Shown: positions 22,854 through 34,800 of the stretch, piece after piece
Layout: every line of letters begins with the position of its first letter
Position numbering within the stretch: the first letter of the stretch is position 1
NCBI RefSeq assembly: GCF_030445035.2
Contig: NC_080690.1
Span: 33,692,796-33,756,795 of the forward strand
Source of the DNA: Dasypus novemcinctus
Taxonomy: Eukaryota; Chordata; Mammalia; Cingulata; Dasypodidae
Direction: 5' to 3'
DNA length: 64,000 nucleotides
Translations under genes and position numbers: made by a program
Notes under the pieces: generated by a model
Seen by the model: the letters and a program-made list of their open reading frames with translations, nothing else
The model's database searches: none
Told to the model about the DNA's origin: nothing

Positions 22854-25800
22854 GTATATAGGCTTATGGTTTGACATTCGGCATAATGATCTTTAATTCT
22901 TATAACCCTGCAAAGTAGGGATTACTGTCCTAACCTTAGAGACGAGGAACTGAGCAGAAGGTCCCAGAGCTGGGAGTGGAACCAGGAAACTCACTTCCTC
23001 GCTCTTCTGGCTCTACCCCACTGCCTCCTAGGAGATTCCACTTGTCAATTCTATCTTTACATTTGTAGATTATGTGGATTGTTAGTGTGTGGGATACAGG
23101 GTCTGAACAACTGAGATGCTACTGCTGTTAAGGCTTTTGGCTGGCCCCTCATCCAATTAATTGTCTTAGGCAGTGGGCCCTATTGACATTGATAGTTTGC
23201 TTTTGAGAACTGCCAGTCCCTCTCTGAGGTCCAAAGGAAGCTATGGACTTTTGTACTATTTTTGTATTATCCTTACCATCTGATCCTGCAGAGAAGACTT
23301 GACTTTATCTTTAAAATCTCATGATCCCAAAATAATGAAAATTCTAAAATATGTATTTTTATTTTCCCTTCCCTCCCTTCTTCCTTTCAGAATGTCCAGA
23401 AGAGGTTTATGATCCTCGGTCTCTATATGAAAGACTACAGGAACAGAAAGACAGGAAGCAACAGGAGTATGAAGAGCAGTTCAAATTCAGTAAGCCTCAG
23501 AAAATAGAATCCAAGGAACTCTGCAGGGCTTTTCTGATACATTTTTGCCTCATGCAACACTTTTTCTAACTAGCCATGGAATTGTCTTGATTATCTAATC
23601 TAATCATTGGATACTCATTTGCTGGAAAAGAAGGGCTTCTGCCTTTTAGACCATATATATATATAAAATATATATATATTTTTTTTTATTTTTTTGAGCT
23701 CAAGATACCCATTTTAAATTCATGCTAATATGTAGTAATGGGGAGAAATGCCTTGGTTTTCAAAAGCTATAATGTTTATCATATCTTATACCCTGATAGA
23801 TCTGCTGTTTATTATAAAAAAAGGAAAAAGAAAAATCTTATTTGACTATATTTTCCCTTTAGCCTGCTAAATGTTCTTTGCTTAATTATTTCCTCAGAAA
23901 ATATGGTAAGAGGCTTAGATGAAGATGAGACCAACTTCCTTGATGAGGTTTCTCGGCAGCAGGAGTTAATAGAAAAACAACGAAGAGAAGAAGAACTAAA
24001 AGAACTGAAAGAATACAGAATATCCTTTGTACTTTGAGAGAAATTTGTAAATTGTCAGGTTTCTTACCAACATCTATAGATGTCAGTTTACTCATACATA
24101 GAATGAGGGTCTTCTACCTAGTGATCTCCAAGGTCCCTTTCAACACTGATATGCCTGTATCTCTGAATAGATGGCAGCGGCTTTTGGAGGATCTGTTGCA
24201 CACAGGAGACTGTTGAAATCAGAGGTCCAGATTGTTTAGGATTAACTAAAGGCCTAAATCCTAATAGCACCAGGTTCTTCTTGCCTTGTGAGATTAGACC
24301 CAGAGACATATGGGTAATGAACTAAACTTCATCTAGAGGAGAAATTGGCTTCAGAGTTTTAAAAGGAAATGTTCAGCATCTCTCCCATGTTCTTTGTAAG
24401 ACCTTCCCCACAGATATAGCATGGTCTGTCTCCATAGAAGATGCAGAGAAAGCAAAAAAGTTTGATTTTGCTTTGGCTCAATATTGTCTTTTTGGCATCC
24501 ACTTGAATGTCTAATAGGCATCCCGAATAAAACTTGGCTGAATCAAAATTCTCAGTTCTATGCCACACCAACCCTATTCTCACAACCTTTTCTTTTTCAG
24601 GTATTCCCAGTCTTAGAAGCTGGTAACGCTATAGCCCAGTTGCCTAGGCCAAAAACCTAGGAGTCATTTTCAGTTCCTCTTTACTGCCCCCTCCACACTC
24701 CCACAATCCTACATGCAGTCCATTAGCAAGCTCTGTCATCTCTACCTCCAAAATGTACTCCAAAGCTGTCTACTTCTCCTATCTCTACTGCCACTGCAGT
24801 AGTACAGCCACCATCACCTCTCCTCCGGACTGCTATGACCATCTAATTGGCCTCCGTTTCTACTCTTGTTCCTGACTAACCAGTCTCCAGACAACAGCCA
24901 AAGGGAACTTTTAAAAATGTACAGGGAGCGGATATAGCTCAAGTGGTTGAGCATCAGCTTCCCATATATGAGATCCCAGGTTTGATCCCTGGTTCCTCCT
25001 AAAAACAAAAACAACTCTAATTGGAGAGGGGATATAGCTCAGTGGTTGAGCACTTGCTTCCCATGTACCAGGTCCTGGTTTCTTTCCCCAGTACCTCTTT
25101 AAAAAAATGTACAAACGATCATGTCACTTTCCTATTTGAAACATTCCAGTGGCTTCTTGTTGCATATAAACTAGAGTCTACATTCTATACCAGGTCCTAC
25201 ATGACTGCATGATTTAGGCCTCCCTGTTGTATCTTGGAATCACTCTTCCTCATTTTCACTGTACTCCAGCCTTCTGGCCTTTCTATTTCTCTCACACCAA
25301 GCTTGTAATTCTAACTCAAGGCCTTCGTACTTGCTGATTCTTTGACCTGGAATGCTCTGCCCTCAGATCCTATAAGACTGGCATTTCACAATACTCAGAT
25401 CTCGGTCCATATCTCCCTGCCTTGTGGAGGTCTTCCCTGAGCACAGCATTTAAAATTGCACCCATCCCCATTGCTGTGTATAATAGCATCTTTTAATAGT
25501 TTTAACATAGCACTTAACCACTATCTGATAATCTTCATTTATTTGCTTATTGGTTTGTCTCTTTACTGCTGAAATGTAAAGTAAACTCCATAAGAAGAGG
25601 GAGTTTATCTAACTTTATCCATCACTTATTTCCCCAGTGCCTGGCATTTAGTAGGTCTTCAATAAATGTGAGAATGAATGAATGATGAATGACTCATAGG
25701 AAAGGTTAATAGGGACACCCTACTTTTTCCTTCCATGAGGAAGCTTATTTGGATTTTTCAAGCTTAAATGTGGAATACCATCACTAGTGTGATTTAGCAC

Positions 25801-28800
25801 TTTTAAGATTGATGATGTGACTCTGTATGTGTTAGTTGTTAGTTTCTTGCAGGGAGTATATGATAGGTTCCTTTAAAAAGTAATGTGGGGGAAGCGGACT
25901 TGGCCCAGTGGTTAGGGCATCCGCCTACCACATGGGAGGTCCACAGTTCAAACCCCGGGCCTCCTTCGACCCGTGTGGAGCTGGCCTATGTGCAGTGTTG
26001 ATGCACGCAAGGAGTGTCATGCCATGCAGGGGTGTCCCCCATGTAGGGGAGCCCCAAGCACAAGGAGTACACCCCATAAGGAGAGCCGCCCAGCACGAAA
26101 GAAAGTGCAGCCTGCCCAAGAATGGCACCACACACACGGAGAGCTGACACAACAAGGTGATGCAACAAAAAGAAACACAGATTGCCTGTGCTGCTGATAA
26201 GGATAGAAGCAGTCACAAGAAGAGCACATGGTGAATGGACACAGAGAGCAGCCAACGGGGGGGGGGGGGGCGGGGGGTGATAAATAAATCTTAAAAAAAA
26301 AAAAAGTAATGTAGGGGAAAACATGGACAGATTGCCAGGGATTTGATTTAGATCAAGGTGACAGTGATTGAGAGAAGGTGGCATCATGGTGCCACAAAAC
26401 CCACTCTGAACTGGTAGTGAGTGACCTGATTTCTAGTCCCTGTTCTGCTAGTGGCTGGCTGGTGCAATATTAAGATAGGAGTTGATGGAAAGGTACATCA
26501 CCTCCATGAATCTTTTTTTTTTTTTTTTAAGATTTATTTGTTTATTTCCCCCCTTCCCCTCCTCCCACCCCACAGTTTTTGCTGTCTGTGTTTTCTTCTC
26601 ATTTTCTCTCCTCTAGAATTCACTGGGATTTGATCCCGGAGACTCCTGATGTGGAGAGAGGTTCCCTGTCAATTGTGCCACCTCCGTTCCTGGTTTCTGC
26701 TGCACTTCACCTTGACTCTCCCCTTGTCTCTCTCTTTTTTTAATTTTTTTTTATTACTTTTTCTTTTTAAAGATACATAGATCACAAATGATGTTATATT
26801 AAAAAATATTTAAGGTTCCCATATACCTCCCACCCCCACTCCCACTCCTGGAATAGTGGTATCCTATTCCATTTTTTTCTCTCTTTTTTTTTTTAAATGT
26901 TACATTAAAAAAATATGAGGTCCCCATATACCCCCCACCCCCATCACCCCACTCCTCCCACATCAACAACCTTCTTCATCATCGTGGGACATTCGTTGGA
27001 TTTGGTGAATACATTTTGGAGCACTGCTGTACCACATGGATAATGGTTTACTTTGTAGTTTACACTCTCCCCCAGTCCACCCAGTGGGCCATGGCAGGAC
27101 ATACAAATGGCTAGCATCTGTCCCTGTAGTACCACCCAGGACAACTCAAGTCCTGAAAATGCCTCCACTTCATATCTCCTTCCCTCTCCCTACCCTCAGC
27201 AGCTTCCATGGCCCACTTTCTCCACATCAGTGCTTCAATTTCTTCCATTCCTAATCACAGTAATTCCATAGTAGAATATCAGTAAGTCCACTCTAATCCA
27301 TACTCTATTCCTCCATCCTGTGGATCCTGGGATGCTTATGTCCACTCCACCTCTATCGAGAGGGTACTTAGTTTCCACATGGATGATGGATGCATTTCTC
27401 CTGCTTGCAGTGCCTGTGACTCACTTGCGCAGGCACTGCCTCAGTATGCAGGCACTGGCTTGCTGCACAGGCATGCTTTCTCTTCTTTTCTACCAGGAGG
27501 CCCTAGGGATCGAACCTAAGTCCTCTGATAAGGTAGGTGGAAGCGCTATCACTTGAGCCACATCCACCTCCCATCTTCATGAATCTTAGTTTCCTTGTCT
27601 ACAAGCTGTGGGATTGAGACTGTTTTTTTCTGAACGGGCCACTCCTTACCCCAGTGACCCCAGGGTAAGACCGATGTCTTGTAGTGATAGGAAGATGTAT
27701 GTGTTGTGATGTTTCAGGCACCAGGCTTTTTCCTCTTAAGGAAACAAATATATTAATTATACATTTCACTTGAATTATGTCGTTTTATGTACTTAATTTG
27801 GCAGACTAACAAATAAGACATTTGATATCTCCCAAAATAGCATTCTCAAGAGTAGTGTTTGTGTGGTATGAGTATGAGATGCCCTTCATTTTCAATTAAA
27901 AGAAAAGAATTAACGGCAACAGTGAGAAAGAAGAAACTTTTTTACTACTGATGTTACACTATAACATTGAAGAGGTCCCTGGGGTATTGGCTTATATTGG
28001 AAACTTGGAAAGTTCTAACTACCTAGAACAACTGATGAAAAGCCGGCCTGCAACCTGCTGATGGATAATGCACTAATCCCAAGCATGCAAGTAGCCAAAG
28101 AATGCTGAGATAGGAATTGAAAGATTAGACATTTGCCTATTGAAGCTCCAAATTAGGAACTGAGCTTGACTTTGCTTGATAGGTATAATATTTTATAATA
28201 GTGATAGTTCTGAATACAAATTATTCTGATACTTCTGAAGAAAAATTAACTGTACGTAGTTCCTTGTAAACAACAAAACTGTTGTTTCCTCTCAGGTTAA
28301 ACCATTATTTAGCAAAGTTCTGTGTTTAAATGCTATGTAATTTTTAAAAATGCCTCATCTAATGAAATCCTTGAGATTTTTGAGGGGGATGTGTGTGTTT
28401 AAAAGCATTTTTGAGGAGAGGGGACTCAAAACGGGAATATGACTCTTTGAATGTGGGTCAAAAATAATATTATATTTCCCTAAAGTTGGGGTTTTTTTCT
28501 CTTCACTTTAAAAGAATAAAAAGTTAAATATTGGTTTTTGTGTGCTGAATTAGAAATAGAAGTGTGCTTATGTTGTGTTAGTGTACCTCTTTCACTTGGT
28601 TTTGTTCAATATTTAATATTGAGAGTTTTCTTTGAGAGTTTCTGTCCTTTAATGATGGACTTGCAGATAAAAATCACAGCATGTTAATGGTTTCTAGCAC
28701 TCTACTGACAAATAAAATCTGCGTTTCTTTCTATTTGAGTTTGTAAAAATGGCCATTTAGTATTAATATGCCATCTGTTTCCATGGTGACCTCAAAAACA

Positions 28801-31800
28801 TCAAATTGATGAACCTCAGAATAGTATTGAGTTTCAGTCCCCACTGAAGACTGCAAATATTTAAGGCAACTGGTTAGTGTCTGAAGAGTGATTAGAATTA
28901 GTGTCCTTACCTCTGGTATCCAGTTTTCTCCATTGTTCAGACAGACAGTAAGTAGCCTAGACTATACATATGCACTCTCTACCCTATCCCCTTTGGGCTG
29001 ATCATATATGTGTCTTAGATTTCTTGGGCACTAGATGTCACTGTTGTTCCAGTAAGGCACTACTATATTTTAAATAAGGAATTGTTCAATGTCAGAATTC
29101 TTAGGTATTGTCTAATAAGTTATGAGAGAGAATATGAAAGGGAAGTAGGGGAGAGAACTGGTGGAGAGAACAAAATAAAGTGACCGACCTTGAAAGCTAG
29201 AGAGATTGATGTTGAGCATGAAAAAGTGATGTTTTACAAGTGAACTGGTTATGCTTTTAAAAACAGGTTTTTGGTTCTTGTATGATATATGCACAAGGGT
29301 TCCTCATTAAAATCATCTTGAAAGAGTATTAAAAACAGATTCCTGGGCCTCTATAGATCCTCATTTAGTAAGTCAGGGACAAGAGAAGGGAATGTACATT
29401 TTAATGAGCCTTGAGGTGATTCTGATGTTGCCTTGGTCCCAGCACAGTAGGAGTTAGCCTTCATGATCTGATTTTCCCTTAGAGGGAAAGAAATATTTTT
29501 TCATATTTTCAAGAAAGCCTCATTTTTTTCTGTTGTGTTTATATTCCTTAAACTCTCTTTTCCCCATCAAGCATACTTGAGGATCAGAGGAAAAGGTTTA
29601 TTTCTCTATTTTTCTGGGCTTAGTATGCCATCATTCCCCTGATCACCTTTCTCTTTGAATCAGCTGAGTCCGACTGGCAGAATAAAGAGTGGATGCATTT
29701 CTTTTGAAAGTGCTACATATTACATGGCACAGCTACAGGGCTAGTAGGTTATATTTGTAGTAGCTCTTCCTTTTGCTTAGTTTGACTCTTAACCTGTAAC
29801 TCACAGTAATCTCAACAAGGTTGGCATTTCTCCAGAAAACAAGAAGGAAGCGGAGAAGAAACTGCCTGTGAAACCCATAGAAACCAAGAACAAGTTCTCC
29901 CAGGCGAAGCTGTTGGCAGGAGCTGTGAAGCATAAGAGGTCAGCTAGCACTCATGCAATTTGAATTTCCCTCTGAATTTCCACTTGTAGCCAGGACAAAG
30001 TCTACCTAGCAAAAATCTCAATGAGGTTCCTTTTGTGGCCTTAAGTTTTCTTATCCCTTCCAGTGTTGATGTTTTCTGTAGCCTTTGCTACTTGACTCTG
30101 TGACCTGTCATTGAACAAACATAATAACTACTCTTTATTGGGCACCTGCTATCTGCCAGGCATTGTGTGTTAAGTGCTTTTCTTACATGATCTCATTTAT
30201 TCCTCACAGCAGTTCTATGAAGTACAACTTTTTATGATCCCTGTTTTACAGATGAGGAAGTTGAGGATTCAAGAGGTAGAGAACCTTTGTCCAAGGTAAC
30301 ACAGTAACAGGAGTGCTGCCGTTCAATATTTAAGCATCTTGTATGTTTCTAGGAAAAAGATATAGCAAGTTCTATAGAAGGATTTGTACAGGGTGTAATG
30401 AGCACAGGGAAGAAAGAATATCTAAGTCTGCCTGAAGGGTGTTTATGTGTTCCTGTTGGGGAAGTTAGGGCAGGCATTAGAAAGGAGAGTGATAGGGCTT
30501 TAATAGGCAAACAAAGGAGAAGAGAATGTCCAAGATAGAGGAAACAGCTTCTGCAAAGGCGTTTGACAAGAAAGAACATGGCTGCTGTGAGAGGGTTTCA
30601 GACCTGGCTCTTGTTGATTCGTGTGGGGGTGGCAGTACTGCATAGAGGTTAAGTTCTTTGTTTTATTTGCCCCTCTCTTTCTAAATCCTGAAATGGCACC
30701 AAAGTGATTGAATCTGGTCATTTCAGTTTGAAAAGCAAATCAGGGCAAAATGATGGAAGTTTAAGTGCAGTCTATTAGGAAAATCAATATGGTATATTGG
30801 CAACCAGCCACATGTTTTGAAAGGAGTGTGTATTGATGCAGTCTTGTGGTTTGGCTCACCATCCATCTGCTGCAGATGTTCCTAGGAACATTGCCTACAT
30901 GCAAAAATGTCATTGTGGTAAAGCAGCAGAGGGGAGGAGTATAAGTAGTCTGAAAAGGGCCAATTACTCAAAGCTATGAATTATTTCTTTCAAGTTCTTA
31001 CATAAGCTTTCATGCCAGCCCAGTGTCTTTCAGGATTTAGTCATGGGTCAGTCTTCACTGGACTGTGCCAAAGGAGGGCTGTCTAGGTGAGTGCCTTTGC
31101 TGCTAGCAGAATGGGTAATATATTTATCTTCCTTACATAGTTCTCAGACTATTGAAAGGACTCCGTATTAGCTGTTTCACCATGGCTTCTTTGGTGACTT
31201 GAATATAACCCCTTTTGGGTTTTGAAACTTTATCATTTAATGTTGCTTTGTGTAGCAAAGTGATAAGTCTTCTAGGACAGTATTTCCTGATCTGCCTGGC
31301 CTTGGGTTTATTTGAATCACCTGGGAGATTGATAATGTGGATTCCTTGGCTTCACATTTATTCTGGTTCAGTAAATTTGGAATGAAATCTGCGAGTCTAA
31401 TATTTGAAGTGTCATGAGTGATTCTGATGCCTGGCAAAGTCTGGACACACTGGTCTGTGTGTGTTGTGAAGTATAGTACTAAAACAAGCCCTTATGAACC
31501 CACTACCCAATTTAAGACCTAGAACATTGTCAACAATACTGAGTCTACTTCTATGCTTTTCCCCTTTTCATCTCCCTGCCTTCCTATCCCAACAACCACT
31601 CTCCCAAATCCGATTTATCATTCTTTTATCTTTATTTACTTTTAGTAGTTTTTTTTTTTGTCTCCTATGTATGTGTCTATAAACAATACAATTTGCTGCT
31701 TTTGAACTTTATAAAAATGATTTCACTTTACTATCATCTGTGAATTTCTTTTTTCACTCAAATTATACTTCTACAATTGAGCCATTGTGTGTGTATAGCA

Positions 31801-34800
31801 GTAATTCATTTATTTTCACTGCTGAATAATACAGTGCACTGTATGAGATACCAGAATTTATCCATTCTCTTATGGATGATGTTAAAACTATGACAAAAGA
31901 ATACTGGTAAATCTAGGACATACGTTTTGTTACATATGTGCATGTACTTCCTCTAGAGCTGTGCTACCCAGTATAGTAGTCACTAGCTACCTGTGACTAT
32001 CTAAATTTAAATTAACTAAAATAAAGTTTAATGGGGAGTGAGTGTAGTTCAGTGGTTTGAATGCCCACTTTCCATGTACAAGGTTCCAGGTTCAATCACC
32101 ACTATCTCCTAAAAGAAATAAATAATAGTTTAAAATTCAGTTCCTCAGCTGTATTAGTCACATTTCAAGTGCTCACTAGTCACATGTGGTTAGCTGCTAC
32201 CCTATTGGACATCACAGATAAAATGATACAATGACTTTATAAAATATATTTAAAAGTTTAATATATCTGGGAGTGGATATGGCTCAAATAGTTGAGGCCT
32301 GCCTCCCACATGGGAGGCCCCAGGGTCAATTTCTGGTGCCTCCTAAAAAAACAAAAACAAACAACAAGGAAAGCAAATGACAAAACCAACTCAGGAAGCT
32401 GATTGAACTCAGTGGTTGAGCGCTGACTTCTCATATGAGGTCATATTGGTCAAATATATTAATATTTTCTTTTATGGTTAGAACTTTTATATTTTGTTCA
32501 AGAAATTCTTCCCTACTCTGAGGTCATTCTTTTCTGCTAAAATTTTTAGAGTTTTATCTTTTATGTGTAAAACTTTAACCTATCTGGAAATGTTTTTGTG
32601 TAGGGTATGAGGTAGGGACCCTTGTTTTTTCTTCAAATGAATAACCAATTTTCCAGTACCATGTGTTAAAAGTTCTCCATTTTCCCATTGATCTTCAGTG
32701 CTACCTCTGTCTTATAGCAGATTTCCATATATGGGTTTTGGGGGACTCTTTTTTTTTTTTCTGTTCCTTGGCTACATTTGCAATAGTACCATTCTGTAAT
32801 CATTGTAGCTTTATAATAAATCTCAATATCAGGTCAAGCAGATCTCACTACATTTTTCTGAAGGGCATTTTTAATTTTCTTAGTCTTCCATATAAATTTT
32901 AGATTCAATTTAAGTTCCTTAAAATCCCCATTGGGATTTTTATTGGAGTATTATTAAATTGCTTGATAAATTTATGGAAAGGACACCTCTTTATGGATTT
33001 GAGTCTTTTTTATCCATGAACATGGTATATATCTACATTTGTTTTCTTTGGTGTCTTTCAGTAAAGTCTTGCAGTTTTGTTTTGTTTTTCAAAAAGATTG
33101 TGCACATCTTTTGTTAGGTTTATTTCTGGGTATCTTATAATTTTTGTTGATTTATAAAAATTCAGTAGATTTTGGCATATTTAGATCCAGCCACCTAGCT
33201 AAATTCTTATTAGTATTCATCATTTATTGGCAGATTCTTCTGAAATTTCTATATAAAAAGTCCTATCAATGGCAACTTTATTCTTTTCCTTAAATATTTT
33301 ATTCTTTTTTCTTGTCTTATTGCATGAACTAGTACCACTAATAAAATCTTAGCTAGAAACAATTCCTGTATATTCTCTTTTTTATCTCTAATTTTAAACA
33401 GAATGCTTATAGTTTTTTGTTTTTTTTTAAAATATATACCATTAAGAATGGTATTTTCTATTAAAAAGTTTTCTTAAGGAAGTTCTTTTCCTAGTTTGGT
33501 AAGAGGTTTTTGTAACAATCATCAAAATTTGTGGGGTTTTTTTGCCTTTTAATTAATAAAATGGTTTTTTCCCCCTCCTTTACTCTGTTAATGTGAAAAA
33601 TTAAATGTATAGATTTGCTAATGTATTCATGGGATAAATTCAGCTTGGGTGAATGCATTATATACTCTACTGGGTTTGGTTTGCTAATATTTTGTTTAGG
33701 GATGTTGTACCTATGTTCATGAGTGAAACTGGCCTGTAATTTTTCTTTTTTCCACTTTTTCTGATTTTAATATGAAGGCTAAACCAGCTTCACAGAATCA
33801 TAGAATGAGTTGGGGAGTGTTTTTTTTTCTGTTCTAGAGGAGTTTGTATAAGATGCTAATGTTCTGTTTTGTGAAAGATTGGTAGAAGTCCTCTTATAAA
33901 ACCATTTTGGCCACCCTTTATTTTCTTTGTAGTTATGACTAAGCTTTTTCATGTCTTTTGAATGAGTTTTATTTAGTTATATTTTCAGGAAATTTGTCCA
34001 TTTTGCATTGTTTCAAATGTATTAGCTAAAGTTGCTAGTATTCTTTATTTTTTGATTGCTGCTTTATATGTAGTTCATTTCAGATATTGAAATTTGTTCT
34101 TTTATTTTTATTTTAACTAGTTTCATGAGAGGTAGTATCTGTTTTATTAATCTTTTCAAAGAATCTTTTAGGTTTAATCCTTCCTATATTTTCTATTTCA
34201 TTAATCTCTGTACTTATCTTTTTTTAAATTTTTTATTTTTTATTGAAGTATATCATTCATACATGAACATGCATAAACAATAAGTGTACAGTAAAGATTG
34301 TGAACTTACAAAATATACATAAGATCACACAGGGGTCGCATACATCACCCCTCCACCAACTCTTTGCATTGTTGTGAAACATGTTACAAACCATGCAAGA
34401 GCATTGTCAAAATATTGCTACCAACTATAGTCCTTATCTTACATTTGGTATATTTTTCTCCCAACTCATACTATTTTTTAAAAATATATTTTTGTTACAG
34501 ATACTGTGAACTTGCAGAACAATCATACAGATATGTAGATTTCCCATACAACTCCACACCCTGGTGGAACATTTGTTACAGATTTCTGTACTTATCTTTA
34601 TTTATTTATTTATTTTTAAATATTTATTTATTTATTTCTCTTCCCTTTCCCTCCCACCCCGGTTGTCTGTTCTCTGTGTCTATTTGCTGCATCTTCTTTG
34701 TCCGCTTATGTTGTTGTCAGTGGCACGGGAATCTGTGTTTCTTTTTGTTGTGTCATCTTGTTGTGTCAGTTCTCCATGTGTGTGGCACCATTCCTGGGCA

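Larger units (their letters stand above)
24020..29804 (+). other. PSME3IP1: U12-type AT-AC intron of PSME3IP1
   Basis: The intron begins ATATCCTTTGT and ends CTCAC. It has a CTTAAC branch-site core about 12 bases before its end and no long pyrimidine tract before the junction. These are the hallmarks of minor-spliceosome introns. The flanking frame is exact only with these ends. It contains MIR, L2, DAS SINEs and an L1 3' fragment. Confidence 0.9.

Noticed and set aside
23351-23569. 72-codon frame reading through the donor of PSME3IP1 coding exon 2
   Set aside because: It is the real exon extended into intron on both sides. The conserved splice sites give the shorter exon.
24001-24045. A conventional GT donor for PSME3IP1 coding exon 3
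   Set aside because: The nearest GT sites (24029 and after) would add codons that do not fit the conserved protein and do not join in frame to the next exon. The AT-AC ends fit exactly.
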